A stretch of DNA of 64,000 nt from Ruegeria profundi (GCF_001507545.1 NZ_LQBP01000001.1:248001-312000), one strand, 5' to 3'; positions 26,895 to 36,381 are shown, numbered from the stretch's first letter. Made by a program: numbers and translations. Notes: generated by a model not told the origin, from the letters alone.

Positions 26895-27647
26895 ATGAAG
26901 GTTATTGCCTGCTATTCCAACAAGGGCGGAGTGGGTAAGACGGCAACTGCAGTCAACCTTGCGTATTCCCTTTCAACGGCAGGCGTAAGGACGCTGTTGT
27001 GCGACCTCGACCCTCAGGGCGCGTCGGGGTATTATTTCCGCCTTAAACCTTCTAAAAAGCTGACCGAAGCACGGTTCTTTGACGATGCCAAACAGGTGCG
27101 GAAGGCGATAAGAGAGAGCGACTTCGAAAACCTCGACATCCTGCCGTCAAACCCAAGCTATCGTGAATTCGACATTCTGCTTTCACAGATGCGCGCGGGG
27201 CAGTCCCATTTGGGCCGGGCTTTGTCGGGGGTTGAAAAAGACTATGAGGTTGTCGTGCTGGATTGCCCGCCGAACCTGTCGCTTTTGTCCAGCCACATCT
27301 TTGAAACGGCCGACGCAATTGTCGTGCCGGTCATCCCCACAACTCTGTCTCAGCGTACGTTGGAGCAGTTGATAAAAGTGTTCAGGAAAAAGAACCTTCC
27401 GACAAAAAAGCTCCACTGCTTCTTTTCGATGGTCCAGCGAGCTAAGAACCTGCATCAGGACACGATCGCGGACATGAGAACTGCATATGGCAAACGGTTT
27501 CTCACGGCCCAGATTCCGTTTGCGTCCGACGTGGAAAAAATGGGGGTGCACCGGGCCCCGGTCATGGTGACGGCGCGTAGCAGCCCCGCAGCCCGAGCCT
27601 ATGTATCGCTTTGTGAAGAGTTGATTTCTCGAGTCTTCAAAACCTAG
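26895..27647 (+). CDS. Orphan ParA/MinD-family ATPase
   Basis: A 250-residue deviant-Walker ATPase. The P-loop is NKGGVGKT (9-16), with the signature Lys10 plus Lys15, followed by LCDLDPQGASG (Walker A') and VVLDCPPNLS (Walker B). Such proteins place DNA, protein complexes or organelles in the cell by forming ATP-dependent gradients. No ParB-type gene or parS-like site is adjacent, and ParAB for chromosome segregation lies elsewhere in these genomes. The frame opens at 26874; I chose the ATG at 26895, preceded by GAGGTGCG. It converges with the M32 peptidase gene 32 bases away. Confidence 0.85.
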   Translation: MKVIACYSNKGGVGKTATAVNLAYSLSTAGVRTLLCDLDPQGASGYYFRLKPSKKLTEARFFDDAKQVRKAIRESDFENLDILPSNPSYREFDILLSQMRAGQSHLGRALSGVEKDYEVVVLDCPPNLSLLSSHIFETADAIVVPVIPTTLSQRTLEQLIKVFRKKNLPTKKLHCFFSMVQRAKNLHQDTIADMRTAYGKRFLTAQIPFASDVEKMGVHRAPVMVTARSSPAARAYVSLCEELISRVFKT

Positions 27648-27679
27648 ACAGACCAGTCAGTGCCCGTCTGTTCGACAGC

Positions 27680-29149
27680 TTACAAACCGTAAAGCGCTCC
27701 GAATTTTTCCTCAAGATAACTTAGAAACGGCTCGGGGCCCGCTTGCATACCGCAAGCGCGCTGGATGGTTTCACGCGGTGTATAAAGCCCGCCGTGGCGT
27801 TGCAGGTTCTCGCGCAGCCATCCGGTTGCGCCAGATGTATCACCAGTGGCCAATTGCGCATCCAGATCAGGCACAGCCGCGCGCAGCGCCTGATGCAGGC
27901 ACCCGGCATAGACATTGCCCAGCGAATAGGTTGGAAAATACCCAAACAACCCAACTGACCAGTGCACATCCTGCAAACACCCGTTCGAAGGTTTATCGAT
28001 GGCATAGCCGAAATCCGCCTTGAACCGGTCGTTCCACGCCGTCTCAAGATCATTCACGTTAAGGTCTCCGGACATCAGGGCGCGCTCAAGATCGAACCGT
28101 AGCATGATGTGCAGGTTATACTGCACCTCGTCGGCCTCAGTGCGGATATAGCCATTATGGACGCCGTTGACTGTGGCGTAAAAGGCGTCAGGGTCTGAAA
28201 TTCCAAACTCTCCAAACGCATCAATCATCTGATCGTACAGCCAACCCGTGAACGCCCGAGAGCGGCCAAGTTGGTTTTCGTAAATCCGGCTTTGGCTTTC
28301 GTGCACGCCCATCGACACGCCCTGCCCCAACGGCGTGAGGGCATAGGCCAGGTCAATGCCCTGCTCGTATGCGGCGTGGCCGACCTCATGAATGGTCGAG
28401 TAGAAACAGTTGAACGGGTCGGTCTCGCTGGTGCGCGTGGTGATCCGCACATCTAGTCCGCTGCCAGAGCTGAAAGGATGCACGGCCTTATCCATGCGGC
28501 CAGTATTCAAGTCATAACCAAATGTCGTTGCAAGTTTCTGCGACAGGCGCATTTGGGTCAGTTCGTCGAATTTTCCTGCCAAAACCTGCGGCGCGGGTTT
28601 TTCAAGAACCGCTGCGCGCAGGGCCACCAATCGCGGGCGCATCTGGTCGAAAATCTCGGAAATCTGCGCACCGGTTGTATAGGGCTCATAGTCTTCGACC
28701 ATCGCGTCATAGACGTCGCCACCTTGCGCCAATGCCGCACCTTCTTCACGTTTCAGCGCCACGACTTCTGTCAGAACGGGTAGAAACGCCGCCACGTCTT
28801 CATCCGCGCGGGCCTGTGCCCATGTGCCCTGCGCGGCAGAGGTCACACGCGCGATTGCTTTTGCCAGATCAGCGGGCACTTTTACCGTCCGCTCATAGGT
28901 TCGGCGGATGTCGCGCAATTGGGCGCGGGCGGCGTCATCTTGCGGGTCGGCTTGCTCCAGCCATTCAGCCACGCGCGGGTCAGATCGGCGCGCGTGCAGA
29001 ACAGCCTCGATCGCAGCCATTTCCTCAGCACGCTGAGGCGCCGCACCACGCGGCATCACCGTTTCCTGGTCCCAACCCAGCCGCCCGGCAATCTGCCCCA
29101 AGGCAGATGTTTCACGCTGGAAGGCCATCAACTCGTCGTAAGCGCTCAT
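27680..29149 (-). CDS. Carboxypeptidase Taq (M32 family metallopeptidase)
   Basis: A 489-residue cytoplasmic metallocarboxypeptidase of family M32. The zinc motif HEVGH spans residues 254-258 (in STIHEVGHAAYEQG). The family segments HPFSSGSGLDVRITTR just before it, ESQSRIYENQLGRS, and IRTEADEVQYNLHI (the third ligand Glu region) are all present. These enzymes remove residues from the C-terminus with broad specificity. Four bases separate its start from the stop of ctaA upstream on the same strand, suggesting co-transcription. Confidence 0.93.
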   Translation of the reverse strand: MSAYDELMAFQRETSALGQIAGRLGWDQETVMPRGAAPQRAEEMAAIEAVLHARRSDPRVAEWLEQADPQDDAARAQLRDIRRTYERTVKVPADLAKAIARVTSAAQGTWAQARADEDVAAFLPVLTEVVALKREEGAALAQGGDVYDAMVEDYEPYTTGAQISEIFDQMRPRLVALRAAVLEKPAPQVLAGKFDELTQMRLSQKLATTFGYDLNTGRMDKAVHPFSSGSGLDVRITTRTSETDPFNCFYSTIHEVGHAAYEQGIDLAYALTPLGQGVSMGVHESQSRIYENQLGRSRAFTGWLYDQMIDAFGEFGISDPDAFYATVNGVHNGYIRTEADEVQYNLHIMLRFDLERALMSGDLNVNDLETAWNDRFKADFGYAIDKPSNGCLQDVHWSVGLFGYFPTYSLGNVYAGCLHQALRAAVPDLDAQLATGDTSGATGWLRENLQRHGGLYTPRETIQRACGMQAGPEPFLSYLEEKFGALYGL

Positions 29150-29153
29150 ATAT

Positions 29154-30299
29154 TCAAACTCCGCGGATCGAGGTCACGATTGGGTACGCGGTCAGAAAAC
29201 GCGCGCGCAGGATGAGGGTCCATACAACGACGGCAAGAAACTGGTGGACGATGGCGATCTGCCACGGGGCTGCATAGACGACTGTCACGATACCAACCAC
29301 GACCTGAAGGGACAGCGCGGCAAACGCGGCATTGAAAGCAAAACGCGTTTGCGGGTGCGCGCTGCTGCTGCCGCGCCGCCAGACGATGATGCCGAAGATC
29401 AAAAGAAGGTAACCCGCGCAACGATGAATGAACTGCACCAGACCAGGACTTTCAAAGAAGTTGCGCCACATCGGCTCCAGCATCGTGGCGTCAGGAGGCA
29501 GAATCTGACCGCCGATAAGGGGCCAATCGGTGTAAGACCGCCCGGCATCTATACCAGCGACCATCGCACCGATGAGAATCTGCAAGAAGGTAAAGTGCAG
29601 CAGTCCGGTGGACAGCGAGAACAGTTTGGCCTCCTTCGCGCGTCTGGCCTGCATCAGATCGCGTTCGTCGCGCCCAAGTTCAAAGATGTACCACGCAAGA
29701 AACCCGAGGATCACAAAGGCCAGCCCCAGATGGGTCGCAAGCCGATAGCTGGCAACGGCAGTCATCCCCTCGCCCTGCGTCACGCCCGAGGCAACCATCC
29801 ACCAGCCAACTGCGCCTTGAATCCCCCCAAGAGCTCCGGGGATCAGCAGCTTACCCGTCCAACCCGTGGGGATTTTGCGCGCAATCAGGAACCCAAAAAA
29901 CCCAAGCGCCCAAACCAGACCAATGACGCGGCCCAGTTGGCGATGGCCCCATTCCCACCAGTAGATGAATTTGAAATCATCCAGCTCCATCCACTGGTTC
30001 TGGATGCGCCATTGGTCGATCTGTTTGTATTTGTCGAATTCAGACTGCCAATCCGCCTCATTCATTGGCGGAATAGCCCCTGTGATCGGGCGCCATTCGG
30101 TGATCGACAGGCCACTATCGGTCAGGCGGGTCAGCCCGCCCACCGCGATCATCACCACAACCAACGCGAACAGGATCATCAACCACGCGCGGATCGCTTT
30201 GCGTGCTCCTCCGCGCCCCCGGTCAAGCATACCCGGTTGAACCGCCTGTTGTTTTTCTGTGTCTGAGACGTCTTCGAAGATGCTGCGCTTACCGCTCAT
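29154..30299 (-). CDS. ctaA: Heme A synthase (COX15/CtaA family)
   Basis: A 381-residue inner-membrane protein that oxidises the C8 methyl of heme O to give heme A for aa3-type cytochrome oxidase. Eight hydrophobic segments are visible. Family motifs are GGLTRLTDSGLSITEWRPITG near residues 44-64, WWEWGHRQLGRVIGLVW with haem-ligand His, LATHLGLAF, and FIHRCAGYLL in the second half. It belongs to the type-2 (COX15) group with a long N-terminal extension. The start at 30299 is chosen over the frame opening at 30329. Confidence 0.94.
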   Translation of the reverse strand: MSGKRSIFEDVSDTEKQQAVQPGMLDRGRGGARKAIRAWLMILFALVVVMIAVGGLTRLTDSGLSITEWRPITGAIPPMNEADWQSEFDKYKQIDQWRIQNQWMELDDFKFIYWWEWGHRQLGRVIGLVWALGFFGFLIARKIPTGWTGKLLIPGALGGIQGAVGWWMVASGVTQGEGMTAVASYRLATHLGLAFVILGFLAWYIFELGRDERDLMQARRAKEAKLFSLSTGLLHFTFLQILIGAMVAGIDAGRSYTDWPLIGGQILPPDATMLEPMWRNFFESPGLVQFIHRCAGYLLLIFGIIVWRRGSSSAHPQTRFAFNAAFAALSLQVVVGIVTVVYAAPWQIAIVHQFLAVVVWTLILRARFLTAYPIVTSIRGV

Positions 30300-30359
30300 G
30301 CTGTCCTCATGTCCTGGATTTCGTCGCAAGCTAGGGCCATCAAGGGCGAAGGTCCAGCC

Positions 30360-31103
30360 TCAGCCCCTGTCCTTCCAGCGGACCATCTGACGCATGATCC
30401 CGTGCAACATCTGCACATCCGCGCGTGTCATCCGCATCCGCGACCATAGATTTCGCAGGTTGGTCTTCATGCCTTCGGCCTTTTCGGGCGGGTAAAAAAA
30501 GCCCGCCTCGTCTAGCCGATCCTCATAGTGTTCGACCAGCTTTTCAACCTCGATCCCGGTCGCCCAATCGCCTTTGCCCAGATCGGTGGCCTCATGCACC
30601 ACATCCCCGGTTTGACGCATCCACTCATAGGCCGTCAGCAACACGCATTGGGCAAGGTTAAGCGATGCGTATTCCGGGTTTACCGGCACGAAAATGATGG
30701 CATTTGCCTTGGCGATATCCTCATTCTCAAGCCCTGCACGTTCTGGCCCGAACAGAACCGAGACCTTTTCCCCGGCCGCTACTTTCTGGGCCGCAATCTG
30801 CATTGCGCGTTCGGGGCTGTAGACCGGTTTGGTCAATCCGCGCTGCCGGGCCGTGGTAGCAAAAACAAAAGTACTGTCCGCGAGCGCCCCCGCAAGATCA
30901 TCAAACAACTGTGCCTCGTCCAACAACCGGCCAGCGCCGCTGGACATCGCTACGGCCTTTGGGTTCGGCCATCCGTCCCGCGGGCCAACGATTCGCATCC
31001 GGTCGAGCCCAAAATTCCACATTGCCCGCGCGGCTGCACCGATGTTTTCCCCCATCTGAGGGCGCACGAGCACAAAGGAAGGCTGAGATTGATCGCTGGG
31101 CAT
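30360..31103 (-). CDS. trmJ: tRNA 2'-O-methyltransferase, TrmH/TrmJ family (SPOUT)
   Basis: A 247-residue SPOUT methyltransferase. It carries the TrmJ opening FVLVRPQMGENIGAAARAMWNFG (motif 1 with Asn and Arg), FGPERAGLENEDI (motif 2) and VPVNPEYASLNLAQCV (motif 3, the SAM knot). TrmJ methylates the ribose at position 32 of several tRNAs. The long C-terminal extension after residue 165 is typical of TrmJ. The frame opens far upstream at 31514, but family homology begins at MPSDQSQPSFV, so the start is 31103. Confidence 0.9.
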   Translation of the reverse strand: MPSDQSQPSFVLVRPQMGENIGAAARAMWNFGLDRMRIVGPRDGWPNPKAVAMSSGAGRLLDEAQLFDDLAGALADSTFVFATTARQRGLTKPVYSPERAMQIAAQKVAAGEKVSVLFGPERAGLENEDIAKANAIIFVPVNPEYASLNLAQCVLLTAYEWMRQTGDVVHEATDLGKGDWATGIEVEKLVEHYEDRLDEAGFFYPPEKAEGMKTNLRNLWSRMRMTRADVQMLHGIMRQMVRWKDRG

Positions 31104-31256
31104 GGCTGTCTCCGAAAACTTGGCCTGCTGTAATCGGGGCGCTGGCGCAGGGCAAGTCATCCGGGCCGCCAATTGCGCCATATAACGGCATAAAAGTTTG
31201 CTTCCCCGGCGCAATCCGCTAAACCGCGCCAAAGACTGAAAGCGAAGGACGCGCCA

Positions 31257-31874
31257 ATGGACACCCCCGAGCAGCCGCAGATTTACCTGATCACTCCGCC
31301 AACCATCAAGCTGAGCACCTTCCCAGACCAACTGGCCAGCGTGCTGGACGGGGCCGAGATCGCCTGCATCCGGCTGGCGCTGGCCGGAGGGGACGAAGAC
31401 GCCATCGCCCGGGCCGCCGATGCCTGCCGCGAGGTCGCGCATGCGCGCGATGTGGCGCTTGTGATCTCGAACCATGTTCTTCTGGCGCAGAGGTTGGGTC
31501 TGGACGGGGTGCACCTGGACGATGCCGCACGCTCAGTCCGGGCCGCGCGTAAGGAACTGGGTCCAGACGCCATCGTCGGCAGCTTTTGCGGAGCCTCAAG
31601 CCATGACGGCATGACGGCTGGTGAGGCCGGGGCCGACTATGTTGCGTTCGGCCCGGTTGGCGCTTCGGTACTTGGTGACGGCACCAAGGCCGAGCTGGAC
31701 CTGTTTCAATGGTGGTCCGAAATGATCGAAGTCCCCGTTGTCGCCGAAGGCGGCTTGACCCCCGAACTTATCCGCGACCTTGCCCCTTGCACCGATTTTT
31801 TCGGCATCGGCGATGAGATCTGGTCACAGGATGACCCGCTTGCCGCACTGAAAACCCTCACCAACGCGATGTAG
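31257..31874 (+). CDS. Thiamine-phosphate synthase-like protein
   Basis: A 205-residue TIM-barrel protein of the TMP synthase/TenI group. Recognisable are LGLDGVHLDDAARSVR, IVGSFCGASSHDGMTAGEAGADYVAFGPVG and PVVAEGGLTPE. ThiE joins the thiazole and pyrimidine halves of thiamine; TenI relatives aromatise the thiazole. The segment GADYVAFGPVG matches the phosphate-binding site. No other thi genes or TPP riboswitch are nearby, so the role could be a paralogue. The start has GCGAAGGACG upstream. It is followed after 45 bases by psuK. Confidence 0.8.
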   Translation: MDTPEQPQIYLITPPTIKLSTFPDQLASVLDGAEIACIRLALAGGDEDAIARAADACREVAHARDVALVISNHVLLAQRLGLDGVHLDDAARSVRAARKELGPDAIVGSFCGASSHDGMTAGEAGADYVAFGPVGASVLGDGTKAELDLFQWWSEMIEVPVVAEGGLTPELIRDLAPCTDFFGIGDEIWSQDDPLAALKTLTNAM

Positions 31875-31919
31875 GCGTTAACCCTTGCGCCCGTTCAAGG
31901 GCTGCGGCATGAGATCGAC

Positions 31920-32813
31920 ATGACTCAGAACAGTGAAATCCTGTGCATCGGCTCGGTCCTGTGGGATGTAATCGGGCGGTCAGCCAGCGCGATGCGGCAA
32001 GGCTCGGACGTGCCGGGACGGATCACGCGCCTGCCCGGTGGTGTGGCCATGAATATTGCCATGACGCTGGTCCGGTTCGGAATGACCCCAACCCTGCTGA
32101 CAGCCATTGGCCGTGATCCCGAAGGCGACGAACTGGTCAACGCCTGCGCCCGATTGGGCATGGTGACGGACCATGTTTACCGGTCGCAGGATTTGCCAAC
32201 CGACCGCTACATGGCTGTCGAGGGGGCAAACGGGTTAATCGCCGCAATTGCTGACGCGCATTCGCTGGAAGCTGCCGGCGCCAAGATTTTAAGCCCGCTG
32301 ATGGATGGGCCGCTCGGTCGAAATACCGAACCCTTCCAAGGCCTTATCGCCCTCGACGGCAACCTTACTTTAACCTTGCTGGAAGAAATCGCGCAGAGCC
32401 CCGCCTTTAAACAAGCTGATCTGCGCGTTGCCCCGGCCTCACCCGGTAAGGCGGAACGACTGCTCCCCTTCCTTCAACACTCTCGCGCGACGTTATACGT
32501 CAACCTGGAAGAGGCCGGTATCCTGTGCCAGCGCGAATTCACCGATTCTGAAAGCGCGGCCAAAGGGTTGCTGGACCGTGGCGCGCTGAGGGTTCTGGTC
32601 ACTGATGGCGGCAACTCGGCCACTGTCGGCAGTGCCGATGACCTTCTGACCCAAACACCCCCGTCTGTTCTGGTCACGCGCGTGACCGGCGCAGGAGATA
32701 CTTTCATGGCGGCGCATATCGCATCCGAGGCTGAAGGCGCCACAAGCAATGAGGCGCTGAACCGAGCCCTGCACGCCGCCGCAACTTATGTTTCCGGAGA
32801 AACCCCACTGTGA
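31920..32813 (+). CDS. psuK: Pseudouridine kinase (PfkB family)
   Basis: A 297-residue ribokinase-fold sugar kinase. The N-terminal GSVLWDVIGRS and GGVAMNIAMTLVRFG motifs bind substrate, and TRVTGAGDTFMAAH near residue 260 is PfkB signature 2 with the catalytic Asp. Its stop overlaps the GTG start of psuG (GTGA), and PsuK and PsuG act in sequence: the kinase makes pseudouridine 5'-phosphate, the glycosidase splits it. That pairing, rather than kinase sequence alone, gives the specificity call. Confidence 0.88.
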   Translation: MTQNSEILCIGSVLWDVIGRSASAMRQGSDVPGRITRLPGGVAMNIAMTLVRFGMTPTLLTAIGRDPEGDELVNACARLGMVTDHVYRSQDLPTDRYMAVEGANGLIAAIADAHSLEAAGAKILSPLMDGPLGRNTEPFQGLIALDGNLTLTLLEEIAQSPAFKQADLRVAPASPGKAERLLPFLQHSRATLYVNLEEAGILCQREFTDSESAAKGLLDRGALRVLVTDGGNSATVGSADDLLTQTPPSVLVTRVTGAGDTFMAAHIASEAEGATSNEALNRALHAAATYVSGETPL

Positions 32814-33721
32814 TCGACATCCAATATTCCGCCGAGGTCCGCGCCGCAAAAGACGCGGGTCAGCCCATCGTTGCGCTTGAAAGCACCATCATCACGCACG
32901 GAATGCCCTACCCGCAGAACATCGAGGTGGCGGCGCAGGTTGAACAAGACATCCGTGACGCCGGTGCTGTGCCAGCCACGATCGCCGTGCTCAAAGGCAA
33001 GCTTCATGTCGGCTTGGAAGCGGATGAGTTGAAATCACTCGGTCAGGCACAAGGTGTCGCTAAGATATCCCGCGCGGACATGGCCGCCTGTATTGCGACC
33101 GGTGGAACAGGTGCGACCACCGTCGCTGCGACGATGATCGCGGCACACTATGCTGGGATCGAAGTCTTCGGCACAGGTGGTATCGGTGGCGTGCATCAGG
33201 GGGCAGAAACATCGTTCGATATCTCGGCAGACCTTCACGAACTGGCCCAAACCCCGGTCACGGTCGTCGCAGCGGGTGCCAAAGCGATCCTCGACCTGGC
33301 CAAAACGCTTGAAGTCCTGGAAACGCTGGGCGTTCCTGTCATCGCTCACGGTCAGGACAAGTTCCCGGCTTTCTGGTCCGCCAAATCGCCATACGCCGCA
33401 CCGCTGCGGATGGACAACGCAGATGATATCGCCAAGGCCCACGCCACGCGGCGCGCGCTTGGTCTGCCGGGCGGCCAACTGGTCGCAAACCCGATCCCGG
33501 ACGCCGACCAAATTCCGGCTGAAGAACTGGCTCCGATCATCGCCTCGGCCCAAGCTGACGCCGACGCACACCGGATAACAGGTAAGGGCGTCACACCCTA
33601 CTTGCTGCAACGGATCTATGAGCAGACCGAGGGTCGTTCACTGACGGCGAACATCGCGTTGGTACGCAATAATGCCCGTCTGGCAGCCAGAATCGCAATT
33701 GCCCTGACGAAAACTGCCTGA
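32810..33721 (+). CDS. psuG: Pseudouridine-5'-phosphate glycosidase
   Basis: A 303-residue enzyme cleaving the C-glycosidic bond of pseudouridine 5'-phosphate to uracil and ribose 5-phosphate. Family motifs are VALESTIITHGMPYPQN near the start, GGTGATTVAATMIAAHYAGIEVFGTGGIGGVH in the middle, and ETSFDISADLHEL directly after. The start is GTG at 32810, overlapping the psuK stop. With psuK it forms a two-gene pseudouridine salvage unit; no nucleoside transporter or regulator is adjacent. Confidence 0.94.
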   Translation: MIDIQYSAEVRAAKDAGQPIVALESTIITHGMPYPQNIEVAAQVEQDIRDAGAVPATIAVLKGKLHVGLEADELKSLGQAQGVAKISRADMAACIATGGTGATTVAATMIAAHYAGIEVFGTGGIGGVHQGAETSFDISADLHELAQTPVTVVAAGAKAILDLAKTLEVLETLGVPVIAHGQDKFPAFWSAKSPYAAPLRMDNADDIAKAHATRRALGLPGGQLVANPIPDADQIPAEELAPIIASAQADADAHRITGKGVTPYLLQRIYEQTEGRSLTANIALVRNNARLAARIAIALTKTA

Positions 33722-33785
33722 ATTCTTTCTATTGTACCAAGACCCCGGACTGCTTAATTAAATCGGCAAACCACTCAGGATCGCA

Positions 33786-34463
33786 ATGAACACACCGTTT
33801 GACGAAGAACCCCATCGCCGCCCGGGCCTGTTTGCCCGGTTGCGCGCGTCCTTTCTGACGGGCATCGTCGTCATTGCCCCTGTGTGGCTGACGATTTGGT
33901 TGATCTGGTCTGTGGTTGGCTGGATAGACAGCGCGGTTCTGCCGCTGATCCCTCAGCAATTCCAGCCCGAGCAGTATGTCGGCATAAACCTGCGCGGTGT
34001 CGGCGTTATCATCTTTCTGGTCTTCACAGTTCTGGTTGGCTGGATTGCAAAGGGAATCTTGGGCCGGTCTTTTATCTCGTTCACCGAAAGCTTGGTGGAC
34101 CGGATGCCCGTGGTGCGTTCAATCTATTCCGGGATCAAACAGATCTCGGAAACGGTTTTTGCGCAAACAGAGCGGTCGTTTGAAAAGGCCTGTCTCGTGC
34201 AATATCCGCGTCGCGGTATCTGGGCCATTGGCTTTGTTTCGACCAGCGCCAAAGGTGAGGTGTCGAAACGCGCAGAAACCGGTGGCGAACTGCTGAGCGT
34301 GTTCATCCCAACCACGCCGAACCCGACCTCGGGGTTTCTTTTGTTTTTTCCGATCGAAGACGTCATTCTGCTGGATATGACCATCGAGGACGCGGCAAAA
34401 CTGGTGATTTCGGCGGGGCTGGTATATCCCAACGGAAAAGAACCGAAGCAACCTCCTGAGTAA
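33786..34463 (+). CDS. DUF502 family membrane protein
   Basis: A 225-residue inner-membrane protein with two transmembrane helices (about 22-45 and 72-92) and a cytoplasmic or periplasmic C-terminal domain. DUF502 markers are the FLTGIVVIAPVWLTIWL opening helix, RMPVVRSIYSGIKQI after the second helix, and FIPTTPNPTSGFLLFFP. The function is unknown to me. It follows psuG by 64 bases and converges with the patatin gene, where the stops are adjacent. Confidence 0.85.
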   Translation: MNTPFDEEPHRRPGLFARLRASFLTGIVVIAPVWLTIWLIWSVVGWIDSAVLPLIPQQFQPEQYVGINLRGVGVIIFLVFTVLVGWIAKGILGRSFISFTESLVDRMPVVRSIYSGIKQISETVFAQTERSFEKACLVQYPRRGIWAIGFVSTSAKGEVSKRAETGGELLSVFIPTTPNPTSGFLLFFPIEDVILLDMTIEDAAKLVISAGLVYPNGKEPKQPPE

Positions 34464-35489
34464 TCAGCCGAACATCTCGGGCAGATTAACGGTGCTGGCT
34501 TCACCCAGCTTTGACTTGTGGTCGCTAATAAACCGATGCGTCGCCGCGCGCCCAGCCTCTTTCAGCTTGTGCAGAACCACCGGGTTTGGAACGGTTTTTG
34601 TGGCCACTGACAGTGAATTCATCAATGCATCATCGGCGATCATATGGACCAGAACGCGGCTCATCTCACCCGCGTTTAACTTGCCCTCAGCCAACAACCG
34701 CTGAACAAAACTGATCGCGCGCAACTCACGAAACAGGGATGAGTTAAAGCTGATCTCGTTGATGCGGTTCTGGATTTGCTGAGGCGTTTTTGGCACCTCG
34801 TCCCGTTCCAGCGGGTTGATATTAACGATCACCACATCATTTGGTAAATCATTGTTAAACAGAGGGTAAAGCGCAGGATTCCCGGTATAGCCACCATCCC
34901 AATAGGCCTCTTTCCGGCCGGATTTCGGATCGTAAATCTCGACCGCCTGAAACAGGTTCGGCAAGCAGGCCGAGGCCAGAATTGCATTTGTCGAGACTTC
35001 GTCACCAGTGAACACCCGGATTTTACCGCTGCGCACGCAGGTGGCGCAGACAAACAGGCGCGGGCCTTGATCAGCACAGATTTCTGCAAAGTTGAACTGA
35101 TCAACCACCGGTTCCAGCGGATTGCGGTAGAACGGACCATAGGCGTAGGGCGACACAATCCGAGACCATGCGTCGCCCACCGAAAACGGCAGGGAATACT
35201 CCATCGCATGCGCGATTTGGGCAGGTTCAATCGCTTGCATCCAATTGGCAAGGCGCATATCGCCCACTGCGCCCATGCGCTCCCAAAGCTGATTCAGATT
35301 GTCGCGCGCTCCGTCGCGCCCATTCCGAACCATGCCGGACTTGAAAGCCGCACCGTTCAACGCCCCGGCCGAGGTTCCGGTGATCGCCGCAACCTCGATA
35401 TCTTCTTCGTCCAATAAACGGTCCAGAACACCCCAGGTGAACGCACCATGCGCGCCCCCGCCCTGCAATGCCAAATTGATCCGTTTCAT
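34464..35489 (-). CDS. Patatin-like phospholipase/acyl hydrolase
   Basis: A 341-residue cytoplasmic lipid hydrolase. The Ser-Asp dyad is visible: the oxyanion loop GGGAHG at 10-15, the nucleophile Ser40 in GTSAG (38-42), and Asp198 in the DGGYTG motif. It lies 16 bases downstream of 3-hydroxybutyrate dehydrogenase on the same strand; this pairing is common in polyhydroxybutyrate-storing alphaproteobacteria and suggests a role in storage-granule or lipid turnover. I start at MKRINLALQGGG (35489), although the frame is open to 35639. Confidence 0.87.
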   Translation of the reverse strand: MKRINLALQGGGAHGAFTWGVLDRLLDEEDIEVAAITGTSAGALNGAAFKSGMVRNGRDGARDNLNQLWERMGAVGDMRLANWMQAIEPAQIAHAMEYSLPFSVGDAWSRIVSPYAYGPFYRNPLEPVVDQFNFAEICADQGPRLFVCATCVRSGKIRVFTGDEVSTNAILASACLPNLFQAVEIYDPKSGRKEAYWDGGYTGNPALYPLFNNDLPNDVVIVNINPLERDEVPKTPQQIQNRINEISFNSSLFRELRAISFVQRLLAEGKLNAGEMSRVLVHMIADDALMNSLSVATKTVPNPVVLHKLKEAGRAATHRFISDHKSKLGEASTVNLPEMFG

Positions 35490-35505
35490 GGCGCGATCCC
35501 CTGAC

Positions 35506-36279
35506 TTACAAAGCCGTCCAACCGCCATCGACCGAGATCGTTGTCCCGGTAATTTGTGCCGCGGCGTCCGAACACAAGAAAACCGTTGTCCCGCCCATTT
35601 GCTCGACCGTTGCAAAGGCTTTTGATGGCTGCCGTTCAAGCATCACGTTCTTTATGACATCCTCACGGCTCATATTGTATTCCTTCATCGTATCGGGAAT
35701 CTGCGCCTCGACCAGCGGCGTCAGTACATAGCCTGGGCAAATCGCGTTGCAGGTGATCGGTTCCTGGGCGGTCTCCAACGCCACGGTTTTGGTCATGCCC
35801 ACCACGCCATGCTTGGCCGCCACATAAGCCGCTTTGAAAGGTGACGCCGTCAGCCCGTGCGCCGACGCGATATTCACGATCCGTCCCCAGCCTGCCCTGC
35901 GCATCATCGGCAGCGCAGCCGCCATCGTGTGAAAGGCCGAGTTCATGTTGATCGCTACAATCGCGTCCCATTTTTCGACCGGGAACTGATCAATCGGGGC
36001 AACATGCTGAATGCCCGCGTTGTTCACAAGAATGTCGCAAGCGCCCGCCTTTTCGATCAGCGCGCGACATTCATCGCCATTGGACATATCGGCTTTGATG
36101 TATCTCGCCTTGGTACCGGTTTCTTGCGAAATCTCGGCAGCCAGCGCGTGATCTTCATCCCGGTCGGTGAACGAATTCAGCACCACGTTGGCCCCGGCCT
36201 TTGCCAATTCGCGCGCGACACCCAGACCGATACCCGAATTCGACCCCGTGATAACTGCTGTTTTACCCGGCAAGCTCAT
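35506..36279 (-). CDS. bdhA: D-3-hydroxybutyrate dehydrogenase
   Basis: A 257-residue short-chain dehydrogenase converting 3-hydroxybutyrate and acetoacetate with NAD(H). The cofactor loop is TGSNSGIG (11-18), NNAG lies at 86-89, and the catalytic Ser139, Tyr152 and Lys156 (YVAAK) are present. The segment HGLTASPFKAAYVAAKHGVVG is typical of 3-hydroxybutyrate dehydrogenases. First gene of a two-gene unit with the patatin hydrolase, in line with polyhydroxybutyrate breakdown. Confidence 0.92.
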   Translation of the reverse strand: MSLPGKTAVITGSNSGIGLGVARELAKAGANVVLNSFTDRDEDHALAAEISQETGTKARYIKADMSNGDECRALIEKAGACDILVNNAGIQHVAPIDQFPVEKWDAIVAINMNSAFHTMAAALPMMRRAGWGRIVNIASAHGLTASPFKAAYVAAKHGVVGMTKTVALETAQEPITCNAICPGYVLTPLVEAQIPDTMKEYNMSREDVIKNVMLERQPSKAFATVEQMGGTTVFLCSDAAAQITGTTISVDGGWTAL

Positions 36280-36381
36280 AAGCTCTCTCCCTCAGATTTC
36301 GCTTTCGGCGCACATTGCCATGCTGCACCTGCAAAGAAAACTGGGAAACATCCGGGTGCTGCTTCTGGCGTGGAAAATGCC

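Noticed and set aside
27649..27672. CAGAC/GTCTG inverted repeat between parA-like and peptidase genes
   Set aside because: Five-bp stem with a long loop and no T-run; too weak to call a bidirectional terminator.
29244..30266. 340-codon plus-strand frame opposite ctaA
   Set aside because: Antisense to a recognisable membrane protein with conserved motifs; composition is that of a shadow frame.
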